A stretch of 64,000 nt of DNA. It comes from Zasmidium citrigriseum (lineage: Eukaryota; Ascomycota; Dothideomycetes; Mycosphaerellales; Mycosphaerellaceae). The DNA is taken from the NCBI GenBank assembly GCA_002786025.1, contig NHNW01000062.1, positions 62,001 to 126,000 of the forward strand, in the 5' to 3' direction. Below the pieces are notes generated by a model. That model did no database searches, was not told the origin of the DNA, and saw only the letters and a list, made by a program, of their open reading frames with translations. Positions 60,351 to 64,000 of this stretch are shown piece after piece. A program made the position numbers and the translations under genes. Within the stretch, counting starts at the first letter, position 1. Each line of letters starts with the position of its first letter.

Positions 60351-61752
60351 GTGATGGGCATGGGGAAAGGGGAGGATGTTGTGATGAAGGATATGGAGCT
60401 ATGATCATGATGGTTATGGGCGGATATGAAGGTTTGGTTTTTTTCGAATGAACATAAAGTTGTGGAAAGCGGTATCTCAGGACATTGGCATCCAAGCAGG
60501 ATTGCAGGTCGTTCTCCAGTGACTGGCTGTGAAACCAACTTTTGTCGCGGGGTAAGGAACACGGACTAGGGGTAAGTACTTGATCTGGAAAAAAATCAGG
60601 ATGAGATCGTTGAAGACTTTTGGGCAGCAAGTGAAAGATGTGTAGTCCAACCCGGATGCCGCTGTCTTTAGATACCGGAGATCCTCGGCATCGTCCCTCC
60701 CTAATGTCAAGGGAAAGAGGCGGTATGAATCCTCAATGGGACACGCTGGCATATGAAGGTCGTCTTCTATCTGTCGGTCAGTCACTCAAAACTCCATCAC
60801 ATGAACTCACCGAACTTAACCCGTTCACCTCTCATCCTCCCAAAACCAACCCATCAACCCTCATCCACTCCCTCCCACCACGAGGTCGTCCTCCAGCACC
60901 AACGTTCCTGCAGTCACTGTCGGCAAACGGACCAGACTCCGTCCTGATTCGCTCCACTCACGACCACCTCGCAATCACATGGCCCCCTCCCACCCCCCTT
61001 CTCGCCGGAGGAACTTCGCGTTCACGCGCAACACACCCGCATTGCATACGACGCCTCATCCATCTCACTGACAACCACGTCCACACCGACATTTGCTTAG
61101 CCCGAAAGCTTCCCCCACACCCTCAGGTCGTTTTTTCATCATCGCCATCATATACCGCTCGGTCAAAGGAGGAGGTGAGGCTGTACAGCACGGCAGACGG
61201 CTTTGGGCTTTCGAACACGTGGGGGCACGGTAAGAGGGCTCGCCCGAAGTTGGAGTGTCGTCCTTCTCAAACTTTATGCACCTCGCTGTCACATCCGTCA
61301 CTGTGATTTCGGACCCTGTTTACTGGCACCCAGCGTCCGGGATGAGGAGGGAAGATGTTCGATTTGGTGCAGCTGCCCGCTCTCGCGCGGTGCCTTTGCG
61401 GTTCGAAGTCTGTCGGAGCTATCGCCTTCGACGAGTTCATTCGTCATGAAGGCGTTCTGGAGCCCGTGAGGCTGCTGGGCAGCTTTGATGTGACAATTGC
61501 GTGCAATCTGACTGGACAGTGCTTATTGCAGGGCGTTTCGCAATACTCGATTGCTTGACTCGTGTATCTGGGGTATCGTGAACAGATCTCAAACTGCAGT
61601 TCTCTATCTAGATTTGTTAGAACCGACGCCAGCCGGATGTGGGATATGTGTGTTCGATTTCTGTATCCATCTTGTTGCTTGTGATGGAAGTGATGATCAT
61701 TTCTGCGGTGGCGAATCGGCTGTTGGATTTGCCATGTGGCCTACTTCCACGC
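60351..61752. other. Region without a supported gene
   Basis: The longest frame (60638-61306) has no recognised domain and a Pro/Ser/His-rich, non-coding look. One alternative frame contains a CSHC motif, but it stops after ten codons. I call no gene. Confidence 0.4.
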
Positions 61753-61760
61753 AGGCGGCA

Positions 61761-61996
61761 CAGGGGTGATCAAAAACAGTCGGATTGACCCCGCGGATTT
61801 GGTGAGAATCCCGACTTTCTTCGCCTCTGTTTCTTAGGTTTGCAACGTCGGCAGTGCCGGAAAATTAGATGGATGTGCTCGCAGCGATACGGCGAAACAG
61901 ATTATCGAAAATTTTTGGAGTGTTGCCGGGGTTCGTGTAACTTCTGGTGAGGATTTTGGTGAAAACAGCCAATCCGACTACTTTTGATCACCCCTG
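61761..61996. mobile_element. hAT-like MITE, 236 bp
   Basis: 27-bp inverted ends with 25 matches: CAGGGGTGATCAAAA..AGTCGGATTG at 61761-61787 and its complement at 61970-61996. The flanking 8-mers, aggcggca (61753-61760) and tggcggtg (61997-62004), share five aligned bases (GGCGG), as expected for an aged 8-bp target duplication. No ORF inside, so it must have been moved by another transposase. Confidence 0.65.
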
Positions 61997-62132
61997 TGGC
62001 GGTGTATCGTGATGGTTGCTGCCTCGGACAAAGGGTGTGTGAGATTGAGACCACATGACGGGTCAATGCTGCTGACTTTGCCGTCGGTGTGCTATCGTGA
62101 CCTGGTTAAGCGTGCTGGAAACGGCTGCTTGC

Positions 62133-62399
62133 TAGGGATGGGCTCCACAAATACACACACAGTGTATACGAGCGTGTATACAAGTGTACACAGCCATTCT
62201 CAAGACCCGCGTGGTGTACACAGTACCTTGGCGCACCGATAACCTTTCATATCTGGCCGTCGACTACTGTATTGGTCCCCGAATGGGTTATGCACGGAGT
62301 ATGCAGGGGGATCCACTTTGTATATGTACAGTGTACACTGGGTGTACACATCGTGTACACTGTCCAAAATCTTCCATACACAGTGTAGGCCCATCCCTA
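62133..62399. mobile_element. hAT-like MITE with perfect 8-bp target duplication, 267 bp
   Basis: 11-bp inverted ends TAGGGATGGGC at both termini (62133-62143 and complement at 62389-62399). They are bounded by an exact 8-bp direct repeat, ctgcttgc, at 62125-62132 and 62400-62407. The interior is full of GTGTAC/GTATAC palindromes. No transposase frame. 8-bp duplication and the TAGGGATGGG end are typical of hAT elements. The perfect duplication suggests a fairly recent insertion. Confidence 0.85.
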
Positions 62400-62407
62400 C
62401 TGCTTGC

Positions 62408-64000
62408 TGAATCACTGAGTTGATGGAGGCGACCCAAGAGACTGGCCGTGACAGGACCCGAATGCGCGAGTGTCGGGCAGCGTTACCCCGTACCTGCCTT
62501 GAAGGAGCGGGCTTAGCTGAGGTCAGAAATCTCGATCCCATGCTTCTCGATGAACCGTAAGACCCTTATGGCGTGGGCGCTGTAGGGCTACTCCATACAT
62601 CCCAAGCCACCAAGCCATCCCCATTGTTTCACCCGCGATTGAGGATTTGTATTACACATCCGCGAGTATCCGAGATGAAATTCGAATGCAGACTTGGACA
62701 GACGCTCTCGATCTTGGATCGCCTCCATTATTCGAGACTGTCTACGTATTGGGCGTTTTTGACCGACAGTTGTTGCAGGTGAATGCTCGAAGATGATTGA
62801 ACCATTCCTTCCCGCAGCTGCGATGCGCAACCTTGTTTGAGCATTTAAGCCGGCATGAAATCATTGCCTGTTCTTTGGACTGCCGGCTAGAACGTGTTGC
62901 CTCGCTCGCCAGGAGATATGTCGGTTACTGAAGAAGGGCAGTCCAGCTGCCGGTCGACATCATGAATCCTCACTCCTCACGGTGACTGTGAGAGCCGAGG
63001 GAGGTAACAGTTCGCTCTCCGTGGAATGATGATTACTTCTGTGAGTTTCATTCAGCCTTTCCAAAGTCCTGGAACCGCTCTGTCTGGGACGAATCGTAGC
63101 ATTTCTGACATGTGCGGACCGTCCCTTGTGAGGGTGTGATAGAGGTGAGGTTCGCTCTTTCGCTTAGCTTCGCAGGCCCAGGCTGTTGTGTAACCTGATA
63201 GTGTCTACTCCTGCGTCTCTCTATCAGCATGGTCTAGCCAAGCGTGGGTGCTCTCCTCGCGTCTGCAGCAGCAACAAACGCGCAAAGGAGTGATCGGCCT
63301 CCCCGCAGAAGACTGGAGGCAAAAGGACACGCCTGAAGGGTGATCTGAGCGCCGCTCCACACCTTTTGGCATGTATCATGCACGACATCGCCGCCTGTCA
63401 CACTCGAGCGGCGGGCGCAAGTGGTGGGCGCGCCTATACTCGCGTACGAAGGCGGGGCTCTTGGACGCTGGCCGCCAATGTGCGTGTGACAGGGCTGTCA
63501 TGGTCAGCGCAGGCGACGCCATTCTCAGCAGGTACGGGCGTGGGCTTGGTCGAGTGGCTGGCGCGCACGCGTGGTGGACGAAGAGCTCATCAACAAGGTG
63601 ATGGAGGAGATGCTGCCGTCGATCTGCTCGCTTGCTGCCGTCGCCGTCGTTCAGCGCACCGGTATTGAACCTTAACCCCAGTCGGCGACGGCGCTCGGCC
63701 GCGACGCCGAATGCGCCTCATCGGGAAGGGGCGTCTCGGGCAGCGCATCCGAAGCGATTGTGCAAGTGAAGGCCTTCTGCACAATCGCGCCCCTTGCTAC
63801 AGGCCTGCGAGCCTCACCATCTCCGGCAGGGATGGCTCTGCAGGCCCGCTTAGGCCGCTGCCAGACGAGCTGCTGTGCAACGGGCCATATCTGCTGCTCT
63901 ATCTTGCCGACCTCGACGTCTCGGCCTGCCGAGCGGCAGAAAGGCGGCACGGACGCTGGCGTTGGCGACGGCAAGGCTAACGCCATCGAGGCTGCGAGCA
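62408..64000. other. Region without a supported gene
   Basis: About 1.6 kb of moderate G+C with short overlapping frames on both strands; the 3' end is G/C-rich. No domain, splice set or signal was recognised. A gene may begin beyond the window. Confidence 0.4.

Noticed and set aside
60880..60950. CSHCRQ peptide resembling the start of a Zn2Cys6 cluster
   Set aside because: Only two Cys and a stop ten codons later; no splice restores the remaining four Cys.
60638..61306. 222-codon frame downstream of the amine oxidase
   Set aside because: Translation is Pro/His/Ser-rich without domain; other frames in the region are equally open.

Overview
The window is nuclear DNA from a filamentous ascomycete (Pezizomycotina). 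Genes lie on both strands, and introns are about 45-70 nt with GT...AG ends and CTAAC/CTGAC-like branch points. A FREQUENCY clock protein, a Zn2Cys6 factor, a GPI wall protein and a secreted heme-thiolate peroxidase all fit this group. The class is probably Dothideomycetes, but that is an impression and not proven. No viral, bacterial, CRISPR, rRNA or tRNA features were seen.

Layout: 0-4.1 kb holds a coiled-coil repeat protein at the edge, a GPI-anchored wall protein and a short bZIP factor. From 4.1 to 9.17 kb there is a gene-poor block. A secreted heme peroxidase follows (9.2-10.9 kb), then an unidentified acidic-tailed protein with a stop inside a tandem repeat, an A/T-rich patch and two uncertain low-complexity genes (12-15.3 kb). 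15.9-26.4 kb is dense: DUF2786 protein, amino-acid permease, SAM methyltransferase, zinc-type alcohol dehydrogenase, replication factor Sld2 and mitochondrial SCOT. At 27.2-31.4 kb a divergent pair, alpha-glucoside permease and GH13 alpha-glucosidase, forms a compact maltose-use module with CreA-like sites in the shared promoter. At 31.4-36.7 kb a DUF7025 AAA ATPase is divergent from a DUF7708 STAND-like protein that lacks a P-loop. A CYSTM peptide is followed by a 3.3 kb leader region, a six-codon uORF and frq (40.9-43.9 kb). Next come a Zn2Cys6 factor, a secreted protein, a multi-pass membrane protein, complex I 24 kDa subunit, Cdc7 kinase divergent from condensin subunit Cnd1, and a peroxisomal copper amine oxidase. 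The last 3.6 kb has no convincing gene but carries two small hAT-like inverted-repeat elements, one with a perfect 8-bp target duplication.

How genes work together: permease plus alpha-glucosidase import and cleave alpha-glucosides. Cdc7, Sld2 and Cnd1 are cell-cycle genes, and their promoters share ACGCG/CACGAAA-type motifs. Most other neighbours look functionally unrelated.

I assembled exon joins by hand from splice signals and reading phase; all spliced models given close in frame. No wholly new system is proven. The best leads are the divergent AAA/STAND-like pair, the hAT-like elements, the frq leader with its uORF, the stop codon inside a duplicated tail, and several in-frame introns whose retention would keep the protein readable.
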